Below are positions 8,095 to 15,662 of a stretch of 64,000 nucleotides of DNA, in pieces. This DNA is from Pleurocapsa minor HA4230-MV1. Lineage in GTDB: Bacteria > Cyanobacteriota > Cyanobacteriia > Cyanobacteriales > Xenococcaceae. A model generated the notes under the pieces. The model was not told the DNA's origin, searched no databases, and saw nothing but the letters and a program-made list of their open reading frames with translations. A program made the translations under genes and the position numbers. The stretch's first letter is position 1; each line of letters starts with the position of its first letter. The DNA lies in contig JAHHHZ010000034.1 of assembly GCA_019359095.1 (NCBI GenBank), positions 1 through 64,000 on the forward strand, read 5' to 3'.

Positions 8095-8358
8095 TTAAAA
8101 AGGAAGCCTTCCGACCGCAAACTCAAGGGCTAAAGCGATCGCTTCTGCTTCCCCTTCATCCATTTGTGTCCTCAAAGCAATCACGACAGATGGATTAACT
8201 ACTGCTTGTACCTTCAGCCAATCTAAAGATGTTCGCACTTCCTTGGCTACAGCAGGAGGCGCAAAGACAGTATTGAAAACTTGAGGTAGTATATCCAGTC
8301 TTTCGATACGCTCCAAACCAATTAAACAAGTACTGTTTGTAACTGCTCGTCCAGTCAA
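8095..8358 (-). pseudogene. Truncated DUF3368 PIN-type toxin
   Basis: The 87-residue frame follows the DUF3368 pattern: NSTCLIGLERIERLDILPQVF near the start, APPAVAKEVR, and LDEGEAEAIALAL-like DEGEAEAIALALEFAVGRL. Full-length relatives are about 150-160 residues and carry the remaining acidic PIN residues after this point. Here the reading frame ends three codons later (PF stop) in unrelated DNA, so about half the nuclease is missing. It overlaps the antitoxin gene by four bases (ATGA), as in an intact operon. Probably an inactive toxin relic whose antitoxin is still complete. Confidence 0.7.
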
Positions 8359-8573
8359 TAGTTTAGCTCCTGTTCGAGTTCTTCTGGAGGATAGTCAATA
8401 ACGGGAACACCCAGCTTACCAAGTAGTTCGATAAAAGTAGGTTTAGAGTAACCTGCTAAATCTGCTGCTTGTCCAACCGAAAGCTTTCCCGTTTCAAATA
8501 GTTTGACCATTAGCAGAAGTCGGGCTTCTTCTACTGGGATGTCTTGAGGAAGTTGTACTTCTAGAGCGTTCAT
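8355..8573 (-). CDS. UPF0175 family antitoxin
   Basis: The 72-residue protein matches UPF0175: LPQDIPVEEARLLLMVKLFETG, then the helix-turn-helix-like LSVGQAADLAGYSKPTFIELLGKLGVPVIDY. Members act as DNA-binding antitoxins paired with DUF3368 PIN nucleases. It is the first gene of a two-gene operon with the shortened toxin, so its present target may be gone. The pair lies only about 100 bp from the left end of the tRNA-fMet element, but outside its repeats. Confidence 0.8.
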   Translation of the reverse strand: MNALEVQLPQDIPVEEARLLLMVKLFETGKLSVGQAADLAGYSKPTFIELLGKLGVPVIDYPPEELEQELNY

Positions 8574-8669
8574 TTTTATGGGGATTTATAGATGCCGAGA
8601 CGATCTTAGCTTACTTTAAACTAACCCAAAGGTTATAAGAGATAAGCTGTTATAGATAAAGTGCAATCA

Positions 8670-8700
8670 AAATGGCGGGAGGCGGATTTGAACCACCGAC
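8670..8700 (+). repeat. attL: orphan tRNA-fMet 3' end
   Basis: Thirty-one bases identical to 10485-10515. On the minus strand it holds the T-arm and acceptor 3' side of the initiator tRNA only, so it is not a tRNA gene. It marks the left junction of the integrated element. Confidence 0.85.
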
Positions 8701-8737
8701 AGAAAGCTATATCCTATGATAACTCGTAACCTTTAAC

Positions 8738-8749
8738 AATATTCGCTCA
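8738..8749 (+). repeat. Left arm site, AATATTCGCTCA
   Basis: This 12-mer sits 38 bases inside the left att repeat and recurs in inverted orientation at 10417-10428, 56 bases inside the right repeat. Paired subterminal inverted sites are what arm-binding sites of an integrase or excisionase look like. The motif GAGCGAAAA is also repeated just downstream around the recombinase start codon. Confidence 0.45.
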
Positions 8750-8774
8750 TAATTCATTTACAAGTGAGCGAAAA

Positions 8775-9929
8775 ATGAGCGAAAAAGAAACTCGGTCAAA
8801 CAATACAGTTGTACCAAACGACGGTAGTTATCTAGGAGCAAAAAAAGGAAAGGCATTAAAAGATAAAAAGATCCAGGCTGATTTCGATACCGCTTGGGAG
8901 TCTCAAAGAAAGCTGCTTAAAAACAATACTGTTAAGCTGTACAAAGATAAAACCGCAATCGGTGTTCAATGGCAGTCTTATGTCGATTGGGACAACAGCA
9001 AGCTAATTGAACCATTGAGGGTAAAAAGAACGCTTAACGCGCTAGGTAGAGGGAAGTTTCCTCACACTGCCAATGCTGTTAATAACGCGATCGCGATCGC
9101 TAAAGAATTAGACCTCAAGATACAAGCTGAATCATTCAACTGGCTAGATTATCCCCAATGGATGCCTAAAAAGCTTAGACCAGTAGACGAGGTTAAGCCA
9201 GAGTGCAAAACTATTGCCCAATGGATAGAAGAGTACGAAGCTTATTATTGGTTATCGCGAGACAAGGGTAGATACCAAGACAGTCGGAACTGGAATAAAG
9301 CTTATTTGCTTTACTTCAACAGAATCTCTGATTGGTCTAAGTCCCCTAGTAAGGAAATTTTTAACGACGTTTGTAGGAATTACCCCAAATCAAGCAAACG
9401 CAACGAATGCTGTACCAGAATCAAATATCTAGCTCAATTTTGCGGACTGGCTGATTATGATTCTAAGGAATTCAGAATCACCAAAAAGCAAGTATCTGTT
9501 AAAGCTAAACCCAAGAAAGAGATGACAGATACAGAAATCGAAGAGTGGTATCATAAATTTCCAGAATGGACGGGCAATGTATCCAGTCCCAGCCAATGGC
9601 AATTGTGGCAATGGATGTATGGGATGCAAGCTACTTATGGCTTTCGTAATCACGAAACGTTAAACATCTTTAACTTAGACAAAGAATACAGAGGTGAAGA
9701 CGGGAAGCTTTATCCTGCTTTTACTGACAAAGAAGCTAACCCTAGAGGAATTATTTACACCGAAGGGAAGGGAGTTAAGAGGGCTGCTTTTGCGCCACGT
9801 CCTCTTAGGTGGCTAGAAAATTTTAACTTAAGAGAGATCCCTAGCGATTATTACAAATTTCTAAAACTTATATCGGGGTTAACCCCCTATGATAGAGAAA
9901 AGAAAAAAGAAGGTAAAATTCATAGATAA
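8775..9929 (+). pseudogene. Tyrosine recombinase, C-terminus lost
   Basis: The 384-residue frame begins as a cyanobacterial integrase: a basic N terminus, a core-binding helical region (about 85-240), and a catalytic-domain opening with the box I Arg in ATYGFRNHETLNI (about residue 290). The beta-strand Lys region may be near GKGVKRAAFAPRPLRW. The expected HxxR, second His/Trp and nucleophilic Tyr never appear: after about residue 360 the frame runs into foreign sequence and ends. It should be unable to cleave DNA. The gene adjoins attL in the usual integrase position and is followed by the Rep fragment in another frame. Confidence 0.7.
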
Positions 9930-10299
9930 TTTGCTTGTAGGTACTCTAGGTATCGGGTCAAGACGCTCTAGTCTGTTTATCAGAATCTATACTAAACACA
10001 AGCTGTTTGTGAGGTATGAAGCTGAATTGAAGCAGGATAAGGCAAGAGATTTATTTAAGCAACTAGCTAATTTGCGATCGCCAAAACATAGTGACGTTCA
10101 AATAATCAATGCTACTGAGAAGGTATTAGCTCATGCTGCTTTAGATTGGATTGATTTTAGAGACAAAAGCAGTATTAGTTCTCCCAAGAATGCTACTAAG
10201 GCTAGAACGAATCGACTACCTTTTTGGCAAGATTTAAGAGACACTATTTTTCTGATCTATCCCTTGAAATCTTATTCGAAATTACTCCTGAGTAAGTAG
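9889..10299 (+). pseudogene. Rep_trans-like replication initiator, C-terminal part
   Basis: The 136-residue frame carries GTLGIGSRRSSLFIRIYTKHKLFVRYEAELK near its start. This is the pattern (GSR.S...RIY.K....RYE.E.K) of the C-terminal half of Rep_trans rolling-circle initiators. The upstream catalytic Tyr region is absent: an in-frame TAA (9880-9882) lies just before the first ATG. Full-length relatives are typically 300 residues or more. It is probably the 3' remnant of the element's replication gene joined to the recombinase by a deletion. Family call is moderate, based on one motif block. Confidence 0.55.
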
Positions 10300-10416
10300 G
10301 TACTTCTAGGTTGTTTAACTACTATTTTTTTGACTTATAGCTATCTAAGCGCTTGATAAGTTGGGGTACACTTGTACCTGCTTGACTCTTTCACAGGCGA
10401 TCGCTATTATTGCTTT

Positions 10417-10449
10417 TGAGCGAATATTAGGACTCATAACCCGAAGGTC
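10417..10449 (+). repeat. Right arm site and inverted tRNA anticodon copy
   Basis: TGAGCGAATATT (10417-10428) is the inverted partner of 8738-8749. Directly after it, CTCATAACCCGAAGGTC (10433-10449) equals 17 bases of the initiator tRNA sense strand around the CAT anticodon, so it is an inverted copy of 10513-10529. The element thus carries, beside its arm site, a second piece of its own target gene in opposite orientation. Confidence 0.6.
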
Positions 10450-10484
10450 TAAGGTAAAAACCAGTCAGAGATTGAGCGAAGGCG

Positions 10485-10561
<77 letters not shown>

Positions 10562-10611
10562 TCGCTTTAGTAACAATAGCACAGTTAGTTTAGGAAAAGC
10601 AATTAATCGAT

Positions 10612-11649
10612 TTATTTGGCATATACGGCAGGCAATAAACTTGCTGCACCATACCTAACTACATCGCTACAGGGTAATCCTGTTGAATCAGCTGTAGATT
10701 TAATTACGGCTTCTGCTTGATTGTGATTCATGCCGAGGGTATTAAGAGCGATCGCTTTAACCTTAACTTCGCCGAAAGTACCCCCTGCACTAGCTACGGT
10801 TTCATAGAGTTGAATTACTTCTGGTAAGGGAGGAATGAGAAAATTGGGTAAATCGCGAATATGTTTTGCTCCTGCACGATGTACTAAAACTAAGCCTGTC
10901 GGTTGGCTACCGCGTATTAGAGGCAAGGTGGCAGTAGAACCTGGATGTAATAGTGAACCCTGTCCTTCAATAATGACTAGATCTTGCTCTATTGCTTGCT
11001 CTAAGAGCGTTTTTTCGACTGCTCCTGCTGCAAAGTCTACCCTCACAGCATCTAAGGCGATTCCCTGACCTGAAATCGCAATTCCCGCCTGTCCTGTGGC
11101 GATCAACTGAGCTTTGATTCCCTGAGCCAATGCTGCACGATGGAGTTCGAGGCTAGTAGACATTTTGCCGATCGCCATATCTGTCCCAACTGTTAAGATT
11201 CTCTGAGCCGAAAGCGATCGCGCCTGACCCGTACCAATTTTTAAGCCAGCAGGCTCTTGTCGTATATCCCAAATCTTTTGTCCAGACCGTAAATTAGGAA
11301 AACGGTGATTAAGGGAGGTGTGTAAGCCATTGACGATTGATAGACCAGCTTTAACGGCGATCGCTATTTCTGCCAATAAATCAGAGGGTAATTTTCCACC
11401 AGAAGGAGCAATGCCAATTAGTAGGATCTCGGGTTGATAAGTTAAAGCTGCTTGAACATTTTTAACAATTGGTACATTTCGCTCAATTTGAGTTAACCCA
11501 ACTAAAGATTCTCCTTCTGCCTCAGAATCGATTACCGCGACCATTTTTGTCTGGCTATAGCGGAGAAAAGCTAATCCAGTTTTCCCGTGATGACCTTTAA
11601 CTCCACCTTGAAGCAAAATGGCGACTCGACTATTAGCTGTTAGCTGCAT
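10612..11649 (-). CDS. dgcN: DUF1611 protein, D-glutamate N-acetyltransferase-like
   Basis: The 345-residue protein has the two-part DUF1611 layout: an N-terminal Rossmann-like part and a C-terminal part with a P-loop-like GTDMAIGKMSTSLELHRAA (about residues 155-173) and EGQGSLLHPG (about 228). DUF1611 proteins encoded beside enolase-type epimerases have been named DgcN and assigned D-glutamate N-acetylation, in a route with the racemase DgcA. Here the gene overlaps the epimerase gene by ten bases, so the two are surely one operon. The specific activity is taken from that family link and not shown by sequence. Earlier databases call it NAD-dependent epimerase-like. Confidence 0.65.
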   Translation of the reverse strand: MQLTANSRVAILLQGGVKGHHGKTGLAFLRYSQTKMVAVIDSEAEGESLVGLTQIERNVPIVKNVQAALTYQPEILLIGIAPSGGKLPSDLLAEIAIAVKAGLSIVNGLHTSLNHRFPNLRSGQKIWDIRQEPAGLKIGTGQARSLSAQRILTVGTDMAIGKMSTSLELHRAALAQGIKAQLIATGQAGIAISGQGIALDAVRVDFAAGAVEKTLLEQAIEQDLVIIEGQGSLLHPGSTATLPLIRGSQPTGLVLVHRAGAKHIRDLPNFLIPPLPEVIQLYETVASAGGTFGEVKVKAIALNTLGMNHNQAEAVIKSTADSTGLPCSDVVRYGAASLLPAVYAK

Positions 11650-12686
11650 CTTGTTACTCCTAATCCTGGTTGATGATTGGGTAATAAACGTCCTGCTTCT
11701 ATGGTCGCACCCTGAAATGGATCGTCTGTGAGGTTTAGGTGACTATCAAGGTCTAAATAATCGGCATAAGGAGCAAGATGAGCCATTGCGGTATTAGCTA
11801 AGCTGCTGTCGGAATAACAGCCAAACATAATCTTTAAGCCACAGGCTTGAGCCACCTGAATTGTCTGCATAGCTTCGGTTAAACCTCCCGTTTTCATGAT
11901 TTTGAGATTAACCCCCGCTACTGAATTGGCTAAGCGAGGAATATCGGCACTTGTAAAACAGCTTTCATCAACAAAAATGGGTAGAGGTGATGTTTGAGAT
12001 AAGTCTGAAAGCTTGTGGTCTAAGGCAACAGGTAAGGGTTGCTCAATATATTCTACTGCCTGCCTCTCTAACCATTGAGACATATACACCGCATCTTCAA
12101 AACTCCAGCCACCATTAGCATCTACGGTAATTCTACTCTGGGGCGCTGCTTGACGGACTGCTTCCACCATCAACTTGTCTGCCTCAATTCCGTCTGGATT
12201 ACCCAGCTTAAGCTTGAGTATCTTAAAGTCTAGAGTATCTTGCCAGTCTTTGAGTCGAGCAACGGCTTTTTCTGGCGTATTAATCCCAATGGTGACGGAT
12301 ATAGGGACAATGCGATCGCAATCTAAGCCCCAAATTTGCCACAGTGGTAAACCAGATTTTTGACCCAGCCAATCATAGAGAGCCATATCTACCGCTGCTT
12401 GAATCGTCGAAGAGACTTTAAACTCATCTAATTTAGCTTTTATTTGTTGGCGCTGTAGGGGATGAAACTGCTCTAGGTGAGAGCTAATCTGTGCTAATTG
12501 CGATCGCAAACCTGAAGCATCTTGTGGCTGCTTCTCATCTATAGAAAAAGGAGATGCTTCTCCCCAACCTTCAATATTATCTTGCTCAATACGCAGCCAC
12601 AGATTAGTACTTTCTGCTGTAGTACCCCGACTAATGCGTAAGGCAAATTTCTTATGAACAGTAAAAGTCTCAACCGTTAATTGCAT
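11640..12686 (-). CDS. dgcA: Enolase-superfamily dipeptide epimerase / DgcA-like
   Basis: The 348-residue enzyme belongs to the muconate-lactonizing branch of the enolase superfamily. Visible active-site parts are the KxK motif in FKILKLKLG (about residue 156), metal ligands in VDANGGW (about 187), EQPLP (about 215) and DESCF (about 240), and the second-side Lys in NLKIMKTGG (about 262-268). Such enzymes epimerise L-Ala-D/L-Glu dipeptides from peptidoglycan. The subgroup paired with DUF1611 racemises N-acetyl-D-glutamate. It is the first gene of the operon. Which substrate it uses is open, and the partner gene favours the D-glutamate route. Confidence 0.75.
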   Translation of the reverse strand: MQLTVETFTVHKKFALRISRGTTAESTNLWLRIEQDNIEGWGEASPFSIDEKQPQDASGLRSQLAQISSHLEQFHPLQRQQIKAKLDEFKVSSTIQAAVDMALYDWLGQKSGLPLWQIWGLDCDRIVPISVTIGINTPEKAVARLKDWQDTLDFKILKLKLGNPDGIEADKLMVEAVRQAAPQSRITVDANGGWSFEDAVYMSQWLERQAVEYIEQPLPVALDHKLSDLSQTSPLPIFVDESCFTSADIPRLANSVAGVNLKIMKTGGLTEAMQTIQVAQACGLKIMFGCYSDSSLANTAMAHLAPYADYLDLDSHLNLTDDPFQGATIEAGRLLPNHQPGLGVTRCS

Positions 12687-12842
12687 AGGTTAATTTAGTT
12701 TTTTCTCATGAATAATATTGGTTTGGGATCGACAGTTAAATATTTTAAAAAGTGCAACTTCTCTAAAACCAGCAACGTCTAAAAAACTATTAACGCTGAA
12801 ACCACATTATAGTTACTCGCATTACTGTCAATTATTTATTTT

Positions 12843-13259
12843 ATGGCTTTAATTATTTTGCCCTCAAGCTTTTGGCTGAGGCTAATGATAGCTACTATAC
12901 TTAATGTAGTTATCTTGACTCCCCTCCAAATTTCTCAAGCACAAGTTCCTCCATCAGGAGCAATTACTCTAAAATCAGATGTGCAGGAATCTAATTCTAA
13001 AACAGGTGTAATTACTGCCAGAGGTAACGTCCAAATCAACTATCCTGCTCGACAAATTCAAGCTACGGCAACTCAGGCTCAATATTACAGCCGTGAACGT
13101 CGCTTAATTCTGACAGGCAGTGTTTATGTACTTCAAGCAGGAAACAGTCTGCGAGCGGAAGAAATGACCTATTTAGTTGATGAAGGACGATTTATTGCTA
13201 AACCCGAAAGCGATCGCCAAGTAGAATCAACTTATCTGATCACTGCACCCGATAAATGA
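12843..13259 (+). CDS. lptA: LptA/OstA-like LPS transport protein
   Basis: The 138-residue protein has an N-terminal hydrophobic segment (residues 1-31) that should send it to the periplasm. A beta-strand-rich OstA domain follows: GVITARGNVQINYPARQIQATATQAQYY, then RRLILTGSVYVLQAGNSLRAEEMTY. LptA bridges inner and outer membrane in lipopolysaccharide export. It is shorter than E. coli LptA (185 residues), as usual in cyanobacteria. lptB follows 40 bp later in the same direction. Its TGA stop is the first triplet of a heptad array. Confidence 0.8.
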   Translation: MALIILPSSFWLRLMIATILNVVILTPLQISQAQVPPSGAITLKSDVQESNSKTGVITARGNVQINYPARQIQATATQAQYYSRERRLILTGSVYVLQAGNSLRAEEMTYLVDEGRFIAKPESDRQVESTYLITAPDK

Positions 13260-13284
13260 TTACTGATTACTGATTACTGATTAC
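13257..13284. repeat. Heptad array, TGATTAC x4
   Basis: Four perfect copies of TGATTAC fill the gap between lptA and lptB. The first three bases are the lptA stop codon, so the array begins inside the gene. It is presumably transcribed as part of the lptAB mRNA. Confidence 0.95.
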
Positions 13285-13299
13285 TGATTACTAAAAATT

Positions 13300-14028
13300 G
13301 TGGCTTTAATTTTAGAAAATATTCATAAATCTTACGCTAAAAGAAAAATTGTTAATCGGGTAAATCTTCAGGTTTCGCCAGGGGAAATTGTCGGTTTATT
13401 GGGCCCCAATGGTGCGGGTAAAACCACGACATTTTATATTGCCACAGGTTTAGTCAAACCTAATGAAGGGACAGTTAAGTTGAATGAGCGTAATATAACC
13501 TCCTTAGCATTGCATCAGCGATCGCGTTTGGGAATGGGTTATCTGACTCAACAAGCGAGTATTTTCCGTAATCTTAGTGTTCAAGATAATATTCTCTTGG
13601 TTTTGGAACAGACAGGAATACCTCGTCCAGCACGACCAGTTAGGCTACAGCAGTTGCTTAAAGAGTTTCGTCTAGAAAGAGTGGCAAATACTTTGGGATC
13701 GCTCATTTCAGGGGGAGAAAGAAGGCGTACCGAATTAGCTAGAGCCTTAGCCGCAGGGTTAAATGGGCCTAAATATTTATTGTTGGATGAACCTTTTGCT
13801 GGGGTCGATCCGATCGCTGTAGCAGAAATGCAGGATATTATTGCTCAATTGCGCGATCGCCAAATAGGAATCTTGATTACTGACCATAACTTTCGCGAAA
13901 CCTTAGCTATTACTGATCGTGCTTATGTTATGCGCGATGGAGAAATTCTCGCTTCGGGAACGGCAGATGAACTATATAGCAACCCTTTAGTTAAGCAATA
14001 TTATTTGGGAGATAATTTTCACAAGTAG
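13300..14028 (+). CDS. lptB: LPS export ABC transporter ATPase LptB
   Basis: The 242-residue ATPase powers lipopolysaccharide extraction from the inner membrane with LptF/G. All ABC motifs are present: Walker A GPNGAGKTT (about 36-44), Q-loop in GYLTQQASIF, signature ISGGERRRTELARAL (about 137-151), Walker B LLLDEPFAGVDP (about 160-171) and the H-loop His in ITDHNFRETL. Start codon is GTG at 13300. Position behind lptA supports LptB over other ABC ATPases. Confidence 0.93.
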   Translation: MALILENIHKSYAKRKIVNRVNLQVSPGEIVGLLGPNGAGKTTTFYIATGLVKPNEGTVKLNERNITSLALHQRSRLGMGYLTQQASIFRNLSVQDNILLVLEQTGIPRPARPVRLQQLLKEFRLERVANTLGSLISGGERRRTELARALAAGLNGPKYLLLDEPFAGVDPIAVAEMQDIIAQLRDRQIGILITDHNFRETLAITDRAYVMRDGEILASGTADELYSNPLVKQYYLGDNFHK

Positions 14029-14050
14029 TCAACAGCTTCAACAATGATCA

Positions 14051-14085
14051 GTAATTAGTAATTAGTAATTAGTAATCAGTAATTA
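14051..14085. repeat. Heptad array, GTAATTA x5
   Basis: Five 7-base units (GTAATTA, one as GTAATCA) lie between the convergent lptB and der genes. Adjacent bases TTACTAATCA give a partial inverted copy, so the array may fold and could help end transcription from both sides. Confidence 0.9.
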
Positions 14086-14104
14086 CTAATCATGTAGCTT
14101 TATT

Positions 14105-15466
14105 CTATTTAACCTTAGTCGCTTTATTTGCGCCTCTTTCCAATTCCCGCATTTTTTTACCACGCCAAATCAACTTAACAGGTGTCCCTGTAAACCCAAG
14201 CTGATCGCGAAATTGGCGATCGATATAACGGCGATAGTTATCATTAAAGCGTTTGGGTTCGTTCACAAATAAGGCAATAGTCGGCGGTTGGGCGCTTACT
14301 TGAGTACCATAATAAATTCTGCCCTGTTTTCCTTGACGGTTAGTAGGGGGAGAGTGCCAGCCTACAGCTTCTTCTAAGACTTCATTGATGACGGAAGTAG
14401 TTACCCGACGACGATGAGATTCCGCAGCCACATCCACCAGATCGAGGATTTTATTTACTCGTTGTCCTGTCATGGCGCTGACAAAAATCATTTCCGCCCA
14501 TTCCATAAAATAGAGACGAGACAAAATTTCTTTTTTATATTCGTTGATTGTGCCTGTATCTTTCTCTACTGCGTCCCATTTGTTAATGATCAAAATAACC
14601 GCTCGACCTTCATCAATAATGCGTCCTGCCAGTTTTAGATCCTGTTCCGTAACGCCATCTAGGACATCAATCACAAACAGCACCACATCTGAACGGCGAA
14701 TCGCTTTGAAAGCACGGTTGATGCTAAAGAATTCTGCACCGTAGTCAACGTTTTTCTTACGGCGAATCCCTGCGGTGTCAATGAGACGATAGGTTTGTTC
14801 TCCCCGCTGGACGATCATATCGATCGCATCTCTAGTAGTACCCGAAACAGGACTGACTATCGAACGTTCTTCCCCTGTCATAGCGTTGAGCAAGCTAGAT
14901 TTACCCACATTAGGACGACCAATAATTGCTACCTTGATCTCGTTGTCTTCCACCAACTGATCCACAGGAGGTAAATGGGTCACGAGTTCATCTAAAAGTT
15001 CTCCTGTACCGCTACCGTGAATCGCCGAGATGGGATAGGGTTCTCCCAGTCCCAATTCCCAAAATTCCGAGGCTTGGGCTAAACCTTGTTCAACAGACTC
15101 ACACTTATTAACAGCGAGTAAAACAGGGACAGATTGACGACGTAACCATTCAGCAATTTCGCGATCGCCATCCATTAGGCCAAATTGACCATCCACCACA
15201 AAAATCGCTGCCGAAGCCTCTACTAATGCAGCCATTGCCTGCTGACGAATCATGGGTAGGAACTCTGTATCATCATCAAAAACTAGTCCGCCTGTATCAA
15301 CTATTTGAAAATCGCGATCGCGCCAAAATGAAGGACGGTAAGTGCGATCGCGGGTAATTCCTGGTTCGTCATGGACGATCGCCTGTTGATCTCCAGCCAA
15401 ACGATTGACAAAGGTAGATTTGCCCACGTTGGGTCTACCAATAACAGCCACTATAGGTAATTTCAT
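14105..15466 (-). CDS. der: Ribosome assembly GTPase Der (EngA)
   Basis: The 453-residue protein has two tandem GTPase domains and a KH-like C-terminal domain, unique to Der, which assists 50S ribosome maturation. First G domain: [17 protein letters not shown] (residues 9-25), DTGG (about 58), NKCE (about 120). Second: [18 protein letters not shown] (about 184-201), [14 protein letters not shown] (about 231), NKWD (about 298). The basic tail [17 protein letters not shown] closes the protein. A single gene with about 195 bp of AT-rich upstream DNA. Confidence 0.97.
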   Translation of the reverse strand: MKLPIVAVIGRPNVGKSTFVNRLAGDQQAIVHDEPGITRDRTYRPSFWRDRDFQIVDTGGLVFDDDTEFLPMIRQQAMAALVEASAAIFVVDGQFGLMDGDREIAEWLRRQSVPVLLAVNKCESVEQGLAQASEFWELGLGEPYPISAIHGSGTGELLDELVTHLPPVDQLVEDNEIKVAIIGRPNVGKSSLLNAMTGEERSIVSPVSGTTRDAIDMIVQRGEQTYRLIDTAGIRRKKNVDYGAEFFSINRAFKAIRRSDVVLFVIDVLDGVTEQDLKLAGRIIDEGRAVILIINKWDAVEKDTGTINEYKKEILSRLYFMEWAEMIFVSAMTGQRVNKILDLVDVAAESHRRRVTTSVINEVLEEAVGWHSPPTNRQGKQGRIYYGTQVSAQPPTIALFVNEPKRFNDNYRRYIDRQFRDQLGFTGTPVKLIWRGKKMRELERGANKATKVK

Positions 15467-15662
15467 ATTCTGTTTAAGACGCTACACATTACGCCTGTAA
15501 ATTTAATGATTGATGAAGAGATTAGTTTGCTGATATGCAAGCTAGCTAACTAATTTATCATAATCTAGAATTGATTTCTAGAAAATAATATATTTTTTTA
15601 TAGTTATATTTGTGACCAAGACTAGAAATTTTACATTAACATTTTAGACGTTCCCAATTACT

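Noticed and set aside
8670-8700. Second tRNA-fMet gene at the left end of the element
   Set aside because: Only the T-arm and acceptor 3' side exist. There is no anticodon or D-arm, so it is an attachment-site copy.
9091-9102. GCGATCGCGATCGC as a special site in the recombinase gene
   Set aside because: Overlapping HIP1 octamers, frequent in the whole window.
10835-11068. Plus-strand Cys/Ser-rich frame opposite the DUF1611 gene
   Set aside because: Antisense shadow with no ribosome site or family likeness.
14414-14744. Two plus-strand frames opposite der
   Set aside because: They lie antisense to the strongly conserved second GTPase domain of Der.
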